From: Streptomyces sp. NBC_01314
Lineage (GTDB): Bacteria; Actinomycetota; Actinomycetes; Streptomycetales; Streptomycetaceae
DNA length: 64,000 bases
Direction: 5' to 3'
Assembly: GCF_041435215.1 (NCBI RefSeq)
Contig: NZ_CP108394.1
Coordinates: forward strand, 9,672,001 to 9,736,000
The position numbers were made by a program, and so were the translations under genes. The first letter of the stretch is position 1; the number at the start of each line of letters is the position of its first letter. The notes under the pieces were generated by a model. That model searched no databases, was not told where the DNA came from, and saw only the letters and a list, made by a program, of their open reading frames with translations. Of this stretch, positions 18,045 through 27,158 are shown in pieces.

Positions 18045-20107
18045 GCGGTCTCCTCGATCTCTTCCAGTTCGTTCAGCACATCGCTGAGGGTGGTTTTGCG
18101 GTCCGGCGGCGGGCCCGCGAAGGCAGCCTTTCTGGCGGGCCCGGCGGCCGGAACGGCCTTCCCGTCGGGTCGGCCGGCCGAGGCGTCGTTCGCCTCCGGC
18201 CCACCAGCCGTCATGGCGTCGTTCGCTTCCGGCCCGACGGCCGTCACGGTGTCCTTCGCCTCCGCCCCGTCGGCTGTCGCGTCCTTCGCGTGCGCCCCGC
18301 CGGTCATTGCCGCTGTCGCGTGCGCGCCGTCGGCCATCCCCGCCTGTCCCCCGGGCCCGTCGGCCGGGGTGGTCTCCTCGTCGGTCTCGCGGGTGACGAC
18401 GGCCCGGTATCGGGGTTCCTTGTGGACGAGGTCGCGGTGCAGGCCGACCGCCGTGACCTTGCCCTCGTGCACGAGGACGACGCGTTCGGCGAGGTCCAGG
18501 AGGAGAGGTGAGGAGGTGAAGACGACCGTCGTGCTGCCCGCCCGCAGTGACCGGATGCCGTCGGCGACGCGGGCCTCGGTGTGCGAGTCGACGGCGGAGG
18601 TCGGCTCGTCCAGGACCAGTACGCCCGGGTCCGTGATCAGGGACCGGGCCAGCGCGAGCCGCTGGCGCTGGCCGCCGGACAGGGACCGGCCGCGCTCGGT
18701 GATGCGTGCGTCCAACGGGTCCTCGGCGTCGAGCGACCCCTGGATCAGGGCTTCCAGCACGTCACCGCACTGTGCGGCGGCCAGCGCCTCCTCGGCGGTG
18801 ACCTCGCCCGAGGCGGGGACGTCGAGGAGGTCGCGCAGCGTGCCGGAGAGCAGCACCGGGTCCTTGTCCTGGACGAGGACGGCCGTGCGGGCTGAGTCGA
18901 GGGGCAGTTCGTCGAGCGGTACGCCGTCGAGGAGCACGGAGGTGCCCTCCTCGGTGGCATGGCCGCCCAGCCGTTCCGCCAGTCGTCCGGCCGCGTCCGG
19001 GTCGCCGCACACCACCGCGGTGAGACATCCCGCGGGCGCGAGCAGCCCGGTCGCCGGGTCGTACAGGTCCCCGGTGGGCACGGTGGCCTCGCGCGACCCT
19101 TCGGTGTCCGTGGCACGCTCCAGTGACAGCACCCCGGCGGCCCGCTTGGCGGACGGACGGGAGAAGGAGTACGCCATCGCGATCTCCTCGAAGTGCCGGA
19201 GCGGATACGTCAGGAGCATGACCGCGCTGTACACGGTGACCAGTTCGCCGATCGTGATCCGGCCCTCGCGGGCGAGACCCACGCCGTGCCAGACGACCGC
19301 GATCATCAGCAGCCCCGGCAGCAGGACCTGGACGCCGGAGATGAGGGCCCACATACGGGCGCTGCGGACGGCGGCGTGGCGAACCTCCTGGGAGGCCCGG
19401 CGGTAGCGGTCGAGGAACAGCTCCTCGCCGCCGATGCCGCGCAGGACGCGCAGGCCCGCGACGGTGTCGGAGGCCAGCTCGGTGGCGCGGCCCGCCTTCT
19501 CGCGCTGGAAGTCGGCACGCCGGGTCGCGCGGGGCAGCAGCGGCAGCACGGAGAGGGCGAGGACGGGGACGCCCACGGCGACGATGATGCCGAGCGCGGG
19601 CTGGTAGACGACCAGACCGACACAGATCAGCACCACGGTGAGGGCCGCGGCGGTGAACCGGGAGACGGCCTCGACGAACCAGCCGATCCTCTCGACATCG
19701 CCCGTGGAGACCGCGACGATCTCACCGGCCGCCACCCGCCGCGTCAGCGCCGAGCCGAGCTGGGCCGTCTTGCGGGCCAGCAGTTGCTGGACGCGCGCGG
19801 CCGCCGTGATCCAGTTGGTGACCGCCGACCGGTGCAGAAAGGTGTCGCCCAGCGCCATCGTGAACCCGCACAGCACCAGCAGCACGCCCGCGAGGGCGAG
19901 CCGGGAGCCGGAGCGGTCGACCACGGCCTGGATGGCGAAGCCGACGCAGAACGGCAGCCCGGCCACGGAGGTGAAGTGCAGCAACCCCCATGCCAGCGCC
20001 TTGAACTGTCCGCCGAGCTGATTCCGACCGAGCCACCACAGGAATCGGGGACCCGACCGCGCGTCCGGTACACCTGGGTCTTTGTACGGAAGGTCTTGAA
20101 TCTGCAT
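18041..20107 (-). CDS. ABC exporter half-transporter (degenerate Walker A, canonical signature)
   Basis: 688 residues from MQIQDLPYKDPG: transmembrane domain (about 40-320), ATPase domain (about 340-585) and a 100-residue tail. The P-loop is lost (VVCGDPDAAGRLAERL where GxxGxGKST is expected) and the H-loop reads FTSSPLL without His, yet the signature LSGGQRQRLALARS and Walker B VLVLDEPTSAVD are perfect. It complements its partner's defects. The C-terminal tail consists of imperfect Ala/Gly/Asp repeats such as GPEANDAMTAGGPEANDA and ends in an acidic ELEEIEE stretch. Upstream alternative starts exist but are not supported by domain content. Confidence 0.9.
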   Translation of the reverse strand: MQIQDLPYKDPGVPDARSGPRFLWWLGRNQLGGQFKALAWGLLHFTSVAGLPFCVGFAIQAVVDRSGSRLALAGVLLVLCGFTMALGDTFLHRSAVTNWITAAARVQQLLARKTAQLGSALTRRVAAGEIVAVSTGDVERIGWFVEAVSRFTAAALTVVLICVGLVVYQPALGIIVAVGVPVLALSVLPLLPRATRRADFQREKAGRATELASDTVAGLRVLRGIGGEELFLDRYRRASQEVRHAAVRSARMWALISGVQVLLPGLLMIAVVWHGVGLAREGRITIGELVTVYSAVMLLTYPLRHFEEIAMAYSFSRPSAKRAAGVLSLERATDTEGSREATVPTGDLYDPATGLLAPAGCLTAVVCGDPDAAGRLAERLGGHATEEGTSVLLDGVPLDELPLDSARTAVLVQDKDPVLLSGTLRDLLDVPASGEVTAEEALAAAQCGDVLEALIQGSLDAEDPLDARITERGRSLSGGQRQRLALARSLITDPGVLVLDEPTSAVDSHTEARVADGIRSLRAGSTTVVFTSSPLLLDLAERVVLVHEGKVTAVGLHRDLVHKEPRYRAVVTRETDEETTPADGPGGQAGMADGAHATAAMTGGAHAKDATADGAEAKDTVTAVGPEANDAMTAGGPEANDASAGRPDGKAVPAAGPARKAAFAGPPPDRKTTLSDVLNELEEIEETA

Positions 20108-20402
20108 GACGTCCCAGAGGCTCGTGTCAGGGTGGGGGGAAGTGGGGAGAAAAGGGGCGGCGAGGGCCGACGGCCAGCCGTGAAAGGTTCGCGTCGCGGC
20201 GTGGTCGGAAGCAAACGGTTTTCCGGCGTCGGGCAAAGTTTCGGCCTGGACCACCTGTCCGAGGCCCCGCGGGCGGGGCGGCGGGCAGCTGCGTCCGGTG
20301 CGCGGTGCGACGATGGACCGCATGCGAATAGGCGGTACGAGGCGGGGACGAACCGGCGTGGTGAGCGACGTGGGTGCGGGCTGTTCGGACAGTGAGGGTG
20401 CG

Positions 20403-21152
20403 ATGAGGGGCACGGTGCACGTCCGGCTCGCGGCGGTGGTCTGTGGCGCGCTGGTGATGTCCGTGGCGGCGTGCGGAGGTCCGGGCGGCGCGAGCGACGG
20501 AGTCAAGGCCGACACGGGCGGCACGAAGTCCGGGCAGAAGACCGGCCGCGCCGAGGCGCGAACCGTGGACCCGACCCGTATCCCGGACGTCGGCGACCGT
20601 CTCCAGAAGCAGATCCCCGCCGAGTCCCGCCAGGTCGTGGCCGTCTACGGGGAGGGCGAGGACGATGCCGACGCCACGGTCGTGCTGTACACGAAGAGCG
20701 GTTCCACCTGGAAGAAGACCCGCAGCTGGGAGGGTCACAACGGCAAGAAGGGCTGGACGACCGACCATCGGGAGGGCGACAAACGCAGCCCCGTAGGGGT
20801 GTTCACGCTCAGCGACGCGGGAGGAGTCCTCGGCGACCCGGGTGCCAAGCTCCCGTACAGCCGGTCGGCGTCGTTCCAGGCGCCGCACTACTGGGCCAAG
20901 TCGCACTGGCACGACTTCGACTACGTGATCGCCATCGACTACAACCGCGTCAAGGGCACTGCGCCGATCGACCCGACGCGCCCCGAGGGCCAGTCGAAGG
21001 GCGGCAGCATCTGGCTGCACATGGACCACGGCAGCGGCACCTCGGCCTGCGTCAGCCTGCCCAAGTCGGGGATGGAGTACCTGCTGCGCACCCTTGACCC
21101 GGCCCGGCACCCGGTGATCGTCATGGGGGACAAGGCGGAGCTGAAGGCCTGA
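20403..21152 (+). CDS. L,D-transpeptidase-like lipoprotein
   Basis: 249 residues from MRGTVHVRLAAVV, with a lipoprotein signal ending VMSVAAC at the lipobox Cys (about residue 22). A Gly/Lys/Thr linker is followed by a YkuD-like domain (about 60-245). The catalytic segment reads SIWLHMDHGSGTSACVSLP, with a His and the presumed nucleophile Cys; the usual SxGC is SAC here. Such proteins cross-link peptidoglycan stem peptides (3-3 links) or belong to a related murein-active group, acting outside the membrane. ATG 20403 follows GTGAGGG. Divergent from the ABC exporter pair. Confidence 0.82.
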   Translation: MRGTVHVRLAAVVCGALVMSVAACGGPGGASDGVKADTGGTKSGQKTGRAEARTVDPTRIPDVGDRLQKQIPAESRQVVAVYGEGEDDADATVVLYTKSGSTWKKTRSWEGHNGKKGWTTDHREGDKRSPVGVFTLSDAGGVLGDPGAKLPYSRSASFQAPHYWAKSHWHDFDYVIAIDYNRVKGTAPIDPTRPEGQSKGGSIWLHMDHGSGTSACVSLPKSGMEYLLRTLDPARHPVIVMGDKAELKA

Positions 21153-21252
21153 GGCGCAGGGAACCGTCGCGCGCTCGCCAGGCACTTCCGCGCACTCTTG
21201 TGGCCGGAGATCTCATTGCGGCGGGGTGCCCACTCCCCGTAGAACTCCGGCC

Positions 21253-22929
21253 ATGAGAAGCCGGATCATCATGTCCATGCTCACCGGAGCGACCCTCCTG
21301 GCGAGCACCCTCCTGGGGGCCACCCCCGCCCAGTCCGCCGACGTCCTTGCCCAATCCGCGGACCTCCCCGCCCAGTCCGCCGTCCCCGCCCAATCCGCCG
21401 ACGTCCCCGCCGAGTTCGGCACCGACTGGCACGACCCGATCACCGCCGCCCCGCCCGTCACCAGACCCGAGAACACCAGGTCGTGCGAAGTGACGGTCGC
21501 CGAGGCCCAGTTCAAGGACTTCACGCCGTACCGGGGGACCTACACGCCACCGGGGGACTGCGGGAAGAGGTGGAGCAAGGTCGTCCTGCGGCTCGACGGC
21601 AAGGTGAGGGGCCGCCAGTTCGACCGCCTCGGTCATCTGCGGATCGGCGGCGTCGAGGTGTTCCGGACATCCACTCCGCAGCCCTCGCCCGACGGCATCG
21701 AGTGGTCCGTGGAGAAGGACGTCACCCGGTACGCCCACACCCTGCGCACCGAGCAGCCCGTGGAGATGCTCATCGGCAACGTCGTCGACGACACGTACAC
21801 CGGCATCCTCGACGTCAAGGTCACGCTGACCTTCCATGCGGGCCGGCCCGACGCGGAGACGGCGAAGACCGTCCCCGACCGCGTCCTCACCCTCCAGGAC
21901 GGCAGCACTCTCACCACCCCGCGCAACAGTGAGCGCGTCGTCGCCGAGGTGTACGCGACCGGGTCCGGCGGTGGCTGCGAGGAGTACTGGTATCTGACGG
22001 TGCCCGAGGAGGCGCCGTACTCCTGCAAGGCGGACGAGGGGCCGTACCGCGAGGTGCGGATCTCTGTGGACGGGCAACTGGCCGGAATCGCCGCGCCGTT
22101 CCCCAATGTGTGGACCGGCGGCTGGTCCAACCCCTTCCTCTGGTACGTCGTCCCGGGCCCCCGCGCCTTCGACGTCCAGCCCCTCCGCTACGACCTCACC
22201 CCCTTCGCGGGTCTCCTCAACGACGGCCGACCGCACCGGATCGAGGTCTCCGTCGTCGGCGTGCCCGAGGGGCAGACCGGCTGGAGTGCCCCGGTCAACG
22301 TCCTCGTCTGGCAGGACGCGAAGAGAGCGCATGTCACCGGCGCCCTGACCAAGGTCCAGGCGGGCGACCTCGCGAACTCGTCCACGTACACCCCCGGCGC
22401 GGAGCACCGCCTCGACACCGAGGGCGGTCACCGGCTGACAGTCGCCGGGTATGTCGACACCTCGCGCGGCCGGGTGACGACGACCGTCCGCCGGAGTCTC
22501 GCCAACATCTCCACGCACACCTGGTCGGACGGCGAGAACCCGGACGCGCTCGACGCGAGGTGGAGCGACGACGAGACGGTCACCGTCGACGAGGGCGGAC
22601 GCGGACCGGCTCGGACGACGCGTGTCCAGCGGTCGTACACGATGGACGGAACGACGACGCTCGGTGTCGGCGACCGGCTGCGGACCGTGCTCACGCTGGG
22701 CGACCGTGCGACGGTCACCGAGACGCGGGCCGGGCGGCGCACGGCGTGGTCCCGGCTCGACGACACCTACACGGGTGACGCCACGTACACGGCGTCCGTG
22801 CCGCGTGACCAGCGGCATGCGGTCGGGACGACGAGTGAGCGCTACCGGACGTACGGATCGAACGGGTGCTACGACCGTTCGCTGGTCTCCGTACAGGGAG
22901 TGCTGACGGAGGACCGGATGGGCTGTTGA
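21253..22929 (+). CDS. Secreted peptide-N4-asparagine amidase A-like protein
   Basis: 558 residues with a Sec-type signal peptide (MRSRIIMSMLTGATLLASTL then an Ala-rich cleavage region). After it comes an imperfect AQSADV/AQSADL/AQSAV repeat, then a two-beta-domain catalytic region typical of PNGase A (RSCEVTVAEAQF near 85, GRQFDRLGHLRIGGVEVFRT near 125, and FPNVWTGGWSNPFLWY near 285). PNGase A-type enzymes release N-glycans from glycopeptides, so a role in degrading plant or fungal glycoproteins is plausible. The start codon choice is uncertain (21253 or 21271) because no clear ribosome binding site is visible. Confidence 0.82.
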   Translation: MRSRIIMSMLTGATLLASTLLGATPAQSADVLAQSADLPAQSAVPAQSADVPAEFGTDWHDPITAAPPVTRPENTRSCEVTVAEAQFKDFTPYRGTYTPPGDCGKRWSKVVLRLDGKVRGRQFDRLGHLRIGGVEVFRTSTPQPSPDGIEWSVEKDVTRYAHTLRTEQPVEMLIGNVVDDTYTGILDVKVTLTFHAGRPDAETAKTVPDRVLTLQDGSTLTTPRNSERVVAEVYATGSGGGCEEYWYLTVPEEAPYSCKADEGPYREVRISVDGQLAGIAAPFPNVWTGGWSNPFLWYVVPGPRAFDVQPLRYDLTPFAGLLNDGRPHRIEVSVVGVPEGQTGWSAPVNVLVWQDAKRAHVTGALTKVQAGDLANSSTYTPGAEHRLDTEGGHRLTVAGYVDTSRGRVTTTVRRSLANISTHTWSDGENPDALDARWSDDETVTVDEGGRGPARTTRVQRSYTMDGTTTLGVGDRLRTVLTLGDRATVTETRAGRRTAWSRLDDTYTGDATYTASVPRDQRHAVGTTSERYRTYGSNGCYDRSLVSVQGVLTEDRMGC

Positions 22930-23073
22930 CGACGAATGCGTGCGATGTGAAGTCTGTTCGATGATTTACATCGGCGAAACATGGCGGTCTTCCCCACGAG
23001 CGAGAACTCCCCGATAGTGATCCGCGCGGAAGTGCTTTTCCGCATGTCAGAAAATCCCCTCGGAGGAGTGCCC

Positions 23074-24531
23074 GTGCCGCAGTCCGTACCGTCCCTGCCG
23101 CGACGCGTCGCACGCATGCTGCGTACCTCACTGTTCGCACAAGTCGGAGTCGCGCTTGTGCTCGGAATCGTCGTCGGAAGGTTGTGGCCCGACACGGCCA
23201 CGACCTTCCAGCCGCTCGGCGACGGTTTCATCCGCCTCATCAAGACGGTCATCTCGCCCCTGGTGTTCTGCGTGGTCGTCGTCGGCATCGCCAAGGCCGG
23301 CAATCTCAAGGCCTTCGGGCGGATCGGGCTCAAGGCCCTGATCTGGTTCGAGGTCGCCTCGACGGCCGCGTTGCTCATCGGTCTGATCGCCGCCAACGTT
23401 GTCGGCCCCGGCTCGGGCATGAACGTCGACCCCTCGAAGCTCGACACCTCGGCGGTCGACGCGAAGACCGCCGGCGGCGAACTGCCGACGACCGGCGAGT
23501 TCATCCTGAACGCGCTGCCGCAGAGCGCGGTCGGCGCGTTCGCCGAGAACTCGCTGCTCCAGGTGCTCGTGCTCGCCTGCCTCGTCGGCGCCGCGCTGCT
23601 GCACCTCGGCCACACCAAGGTGCCCAAGATCCTGCCCGCCATCGAGCAGGTTCAGGAGGTCATCTTCGCGATCGTCGGCTTCGTCATGAAGCTGGCACCG
23701 CTCGCCGTGTTCGGCGCGATGGTCCACCTCGTGGGCGAGTACGGCCTCGGCGTGATGAAGACCTACGCCAAACTGATCATCCTCTGCTACGCCGTAGCCC
23801 TCGTCTTCCTCGTGCTGCTGAGTGTCGCGCTGAAGCTGGTGACCGGGCTGAGCCTGTGGAAGTTCGTCCGCTACACCCGCGCGGAGATGTTGCTCGCGCT
23901 GGGCACCGCCTCCAGCGAGAGCGTCATGCCGCGCATGATGCAGAAGCTGCGGCAGGCGGGCGCCCGTGACGACGCCGTGGGCCTCGTGCTGCCCACCGGC
24001 TACTCGTTCAACCTCGACGGCGCGTCCATCTACCTCTCCATCGGCACACTGTTCATCGCGCAGGCCGTGGGGGTGGACCTCAGTCTCAGCCAGCAGATCA
24101 CCGTCATCCTGGTCCTGATGCTGACCAGCAAGGGCATGGCCGGTATACCCGGTTCGGCCTTCCTCGCCCTGTCGGCGACCGCCTCCTCGCTGGGCGCCAT
24201 CCCCGCCGGAGCCGTCGCGCTCCTCCTCGGCGTCGACCGCATCATGGACTCGATGCGCGTCGTCACCAACCTCCTCGGCAACTGCGTGGCCGTCTTCGCG
24301 GTGTCGAAGTGGGAGGGCGCACTGGACACCGAACGGGCGAAGAAGATGCTCGACGGGGAGATCCAGTTCGTGGAGGAAGAGGACGAGCCCTCCGGAGACG
24401 GGGACCGGCCGGCCGAGTCTCCCGTCACGACTGCCGAGTCCCCCGTCACGACTGCCGAGGCGCCCGCGAAGGCAGAGGTTCCCGCGCTCTCCAAGGTGGA
24501 GGCGAAGGAGCCTGCGCCTGAAGTGAGTTGA
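23074..24531 (+). CDS. Dicarboxylate/amino acid:cation symporter (DAACS family)
   Basis: 485 residues from GTG 23074, which sits 7 nt after GGAGG; earlier in-frame ATGs (22981, 23044) lack such a site. Eight or more membrane helices plus the re-entrant loops of the GltPh fold: TASSESVMPRM (serine-rich loop, about residue 280) and PTGYSFNLDGASIYL (about 310), and the GMAGIPGSAF motif. It should import C4-dicarboxylates or glutamate/aspartate with Na+ or H+. An acidic tail with a repeated ESPVTTA motif extends beyond the usual end. A perfect terminator follows. Confidence 0.93.
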   Translation: MPQSVPSLPRRVARMLRTSLFAQVGVALVLGIVVGRLWPDTATTFQPLGDGFIRLIKTVISPLVFCVVVVGIAKAGNLKAFGRIGLKALIWFEVASTAALLIGLIAANVVGPGSGMNVDPSKLDTSAVDAKTAGGELPTTGEFILNALPQSAVGAFAENSLLQVLVLACLVGAALLHLGHTKVPKILPAIEQVQEVIFAIVGFVMKLAPLAVFGAMVHLVGEYGLGVMKTYAKLIILCYAVALVFLVLLSVALKLVTGLSLWKFVRYTRAEMLLALGTASSESVMPRMMQKLRQAGARDDAVGLVLPTGYSFNLDGASIYLSIGTLFIAQAVGVDLSLSQQITVILVLMLTSKGMAGIPGSAFLALSATASSLGAIPAGAVALLLGVDRIMDSMRVVTNLLGNCVAVFAVSKWEGALDTERAKKMLDGEIQFVEEEDEPSGDGDRPAESPVTTAESPVTTAEAPAKAEVPALSKVEAKEPAPEVS

Positions 24532-24560
24532 CCTCTCTTTCTCCGCTCTCCCCCATGATG

Positions 24561-24596
24561 AAGGGGCCCGGCGCAGCACTCTGCGCCGGGCCCCTT
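24561..24596. terminator. Strong bidirectional terminator
   Basis: AAGGGGCCCGGCGCAG, CACT loop, CTGCGCCGGGCCCCTT: a perfect 16-bp stem between the convergent symporter and marR genes. The A/T ends provide a T-run on both strands. Confidence 0.92.
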
Positions 24597-24609
24597 CGCG
24601 TGCGCTCGT

Positions 24610-25065
24610 TCAGCAGCGCCGCTCCGCCGCCGGTGCCCCGTCGATCAACGTGTCGAGCAGCCCCCCGAGCACTCCGCGTTGATCGTCCGCCAGCGGCGCC
24701 AGGATCTCCTCCGCCGCCGAACGCCGCGCATGGTGCAGCTCCCGCAGCACCTTGCGGCCCTCGTCGGTGACCTCTATCCGGATCACCCGCCGGTTGGTGG
24801 GATCGGGCACCCGACGTACCCGGCCGCTCTCCTCCAGCGCGTCGACCAGGGTCGTCACGGCCCGGGGGACGACCTCCAGCCGCTCCGCCAGATCGGCCAT
24901 GCGCGGCGGCGTGTCGTAGTGGGCAAGGGCGCGCAGCAGCCGGGACTGCGCCGGGGTGATCTCCAACCCGCTCTGCTGGAGGTGGCGCTTCTGGATGCGG
25001 TGCACACGGCGGGTGAGCAGCAGCAACTGCTCGGCGAGCAGCCCGTCGGCGTCTGGGGTGGTCAT
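24610..25065 (-). CDS. MarR-family transcriptional regulator
   Basis: 151 residues. Winged helix-turn-helix: ITPAQSRLLRALAHYDTPPR, MADLAERLEVVPRAVTTLVD (recognition helix, about 58-78) and wing VRRVPDPTNRRVIRIEVTDE. It is divergently transcribed from the ABC exporter at 25178, with a dyad in the 112-bp gap, the classic layout for a repressor of an efflux pump that is released by a small ligand. Ligand unknown. Confidence 0.93.
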   Translation of the reverse strand: MTTPDADGLLAEQLLLLTRRVHRIQKRHLQQSGLEITPAQSRLLRALAHYDTPPRMADLAERLEVVPRAVTTLVDALEESGRVRRVPDPTNRRVIRIEVTDEGRKVLRELHHARRSAAEEILAPLADDQRGVLGGLLDTLIDGAPAAERRC

Positions 25066-25089
25066 ACGGGAACAATATCAGGACCATGT

Positions 25090-25114
25090 TCATTGTGAGC
25101 ATAGGTAACAATGA
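25090..25114. promoter_or_regulatory. Candidate MarR operator
   Basis: TCATTGT (25090-25096) and ACAATGA (25108-25114) form a perfect 7-bp inverted repeat with an 11-nt spacer in the divergent marR/ABC promoter region. A second, weaker dyad GAACA...TGTTC overlaps it just toward marR. Confidence 0.55.
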
Positions 25115-25177
25115 GCTAAGCTCCGCGAGTCCATCTCGCGGAACCTTCCTCACCCGTCTCACCTCCCGTAGGAGCCC

Positions 25178-27115
25178 ATGCGTCCCGACCACGAACCCAC
25201 CTGGGGGCCGTCCGGCCACTCGCAGGACCAGCCCCGACAGGTACGCCGCATCCTGAAACTCTTCCGCCCCTATCGCGGTCGACTCGCCATCGTCGGCCTG
25301 CTCGTCGGCGCCGCGTCGCTCGCGTCGGTCGCCACACCGTTTCTCCTCAAGGAGATCCTCGACACCGCGATCCCCGAGGGCCGTACCGGCCTGCTGAGCC
25401 TGCTCGCGCTCGGCATGATCCTCAGCGCGGTCCTCACCAGCATCTTCGGTGTCCTGCAGACGCTGATCTCCACGACCGTCGGCCAGCGGGTCATGCACGA
25501 TCTGCGCACCGCCGTCTACGGACGGCTGCAGCGCATGTCGCTCGCCTTCTTCACCCGGACCCGTACCGGCGAGGTCCAGTCCCGCATCGCCAACGACATC
25601 GGCGGCATGCAGGCGACCGTCACCTCGACGGCCACCTCCCTGGTCTCCAACACCACCAGCGTGATCGCCACGGTCATCGCCATGGTCGCCCTGGACTGGC
25701 GGCTCACCGTGGTCACCCTGCTCCTGCTGCCGCTGTTCGTGTGGATAAGCCGCCGGGTCGGCAACGAACGCAAGAAGATCACCACCCAGCGCCAGAACCA
25801 GATGGCCGCCATGGCCGCGACGGTCACCGAGTCGCTGTCCGTGAGCGGCATCCTGCTCGGTCGCACGATGGGTCGCGCCGACTCGCTCACCAAGTCCTTC
25901 GCCGAGGAGTCCGAAGGGCTCGTCGACCTGGAGGTCAGGGTCAACATGGCCGGACGCTGGCGCATGGCCGTCATCACCGTCGTCATGTCCGCCATGCCCG
26001 CCGTCATCTACTGGACCGCCGGCATCGCGCTCCAGCTGGGTGGTCCGTCCGTCTCGGTCGGCACGCTCGTGGCCTTCGTCTCGCTCCAGCAGAACCTGTT
26101 CCGGCCGACCGTGAGCCTGCTGTCCACCGGCGTACAGATCCAGGCCTCGCTCGCGCTCTTCCAGCGCATCTTCGAGTACCTCGACCTGCCCATCGACATC
26201 ACCGAACCCGAGCGCCCGGTCCATCTCGACCAGGTCAAGGGCGAAATCCGCTTCGAGAACGTCGAGTTCCGCTACGACGGCGACGACGGCAAGCACGGCG
26301 ACGACGGCAAGCACGGCGTTGAGGGCAAGCACGGCGTCGACGCCAAGCACGGCGTCGACGGAAACCGGGGAGGCCACGGCAGAGGGCGCCCGATCCTCGA
26401 CGGCATCGACCTCACCGTCCCGGCCGGCGGCAGCCTCGCCGTCGTCGGGCCGACCGGCGCCGGCAAGTCCACGCTCGGCTGCCTGGTGCCGCGGCTGTAC
26501 GACGTCACGGGCGGCCGGGTCACCCTCGACGGGGTCGACGTACGCGACCTGGACTTCGACACACTGGCCCGGGGTATCGGTGTCGTCTCCCAGGAGACGT
26601 ACCTCTTCCACGCCTCGGTCGCCGACAACCTGCGCTTCGCCAAACCGGACGCCACCGACGAGGAGCTCCACGCGGCGGCGCGGGCGGCCCAGATCCACGA
26701 CCACATCGCGGCCCTGCCCGACGGCTACGACACGGTCGTCGGCGAACGAGGCCACCGTTTCTCCGGCGGTGAGAAGCAGCGCCTCGCCATCGCCCGCACC
26801 ATCCTGCGCGACCCGCCGGTCCTCATCCTCGACGAGGCGACCAGCGCTCTCGACACCCGTACCGAGCACGCGGTGCAGCAGGCCATCGACGCGCTGTCCG
26901 CCAACCGCACCACGGTCACCATCGCCCACCGGCTCTCCACCGTCCGGGAAGCCGACCAGATCGTCGTACTGGACTCCGGCCGTGTGGTGGAACGCGGTAC
27001 ACACGAGGAACTGCTGCGCAGCGGTGGGCGGTACGCGGCGCTCGTACGGCGGGACGCGCGGCTGACGCCGGGCCGCGAGGTGCCGGAGGCGCCGAAACTG
27101 GAACCGACAAGATGA
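25178..27115 (+). CDS. ABC exporter (homodimeric type, fused membrane and ATPase domains)
   Basis: 645 residues: transmembrane domain (about 35-330) and ATPase domain (about 345-630) with all motifs intact: Walker A GPTGAGKST (about 425), Q-loop SQETYLF, signature FSGGEKQRLAIART, Walker B VLILDEATSALD, H-loop IAHRLST. Likely multidrug/lipid exporter controlled by the divergent MarR protein. Odd feature: five 18-bp repeats encode a Lys/His/Gly/Asp insertion (about residues 369-398) right after the A-loop Tyr of the ATPase domain. Confidence 0.93.
   Translation: MRPDHEPTWGPSGHSQDQPRQVRRILKLFRPYRGRLAIVGLLVGAASLASVATPFLLKEILDTAIPEGRTGLLSLLALGMILSAVLTSIFGVLQTLISTTVGQRVMHDLRTAVYGRLQRMSLAFFTRTRTGEVQSRIANDIGGMQATVTSTATSLVSNTTSVIATVIAMVALDWRLTVVTLLLLPLFVWISRRVGNERKKITTQRQNQMAAMAATVTESLSVSGILLGRTMGRADSLTKSFAEESEGLVDLEVRVNMAGRWRMAVITVVMSAMPAVIYWTAGIALQLGGPSVSVGTLVAFVSLQQNLFRPTVSLLSTGVQIQASLALFQRIFEYLDLPIDITEPERPVHLDQVKGEIRFENVEFRYDGDDGKHGDDGKHGVEGKHGVDAKHGVDGNRGGHGRGRPILDGIDLTVPAGGSLAVVGPTGAGKSTLGCLVPRLYDVTGGRVTLDGVDVRDLDFDTLARGIGVVSQETYLFHASVADNLRFAKPDATDEELHAAARAAQIHDHIAALPDGYDTVVGERGHRFSGGEKQRLAIARTILRDPPVLILDEATSALDTRTEHAVQQAIDALSANRTTVTIAHRLSTVREADQIVVLDSGRVVERGTHEELLRSGGRYAALVRRDARLTPGREVPEAPKLEPTR
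26282..26371 (+). repeat. Five tandem 18-bp units inside the ABC ATPase domain
   Basis: Units GACGACGGCAAGCACGGC (twice), then GTTGAGGGC..., GTCGACGCC... and a degenerate fifth copy. They encode DDGKHG, DDGKHG, VEGKHG, VDAKHG, VDGNRG. In frame and length-neutral, so variation in copy number would not break the gene. Confidence 0.9.
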
Positions 27116-27158
27116 AGATATGCCGGGTTTGAGGTGGTATGCGGGTTAACGTGCCCGC

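Noticed and set aside
11589..19406. A continuous open frame of about 2600 codons on the plus strand
   Set aside because: It lies antisense to thioesterase, helicase and ABC genes and overlaps the YdjM gene in another frame; long antisense frames are expected at this G+C, and its sequence is Arg/His/Leu/Asp-biased without domains.
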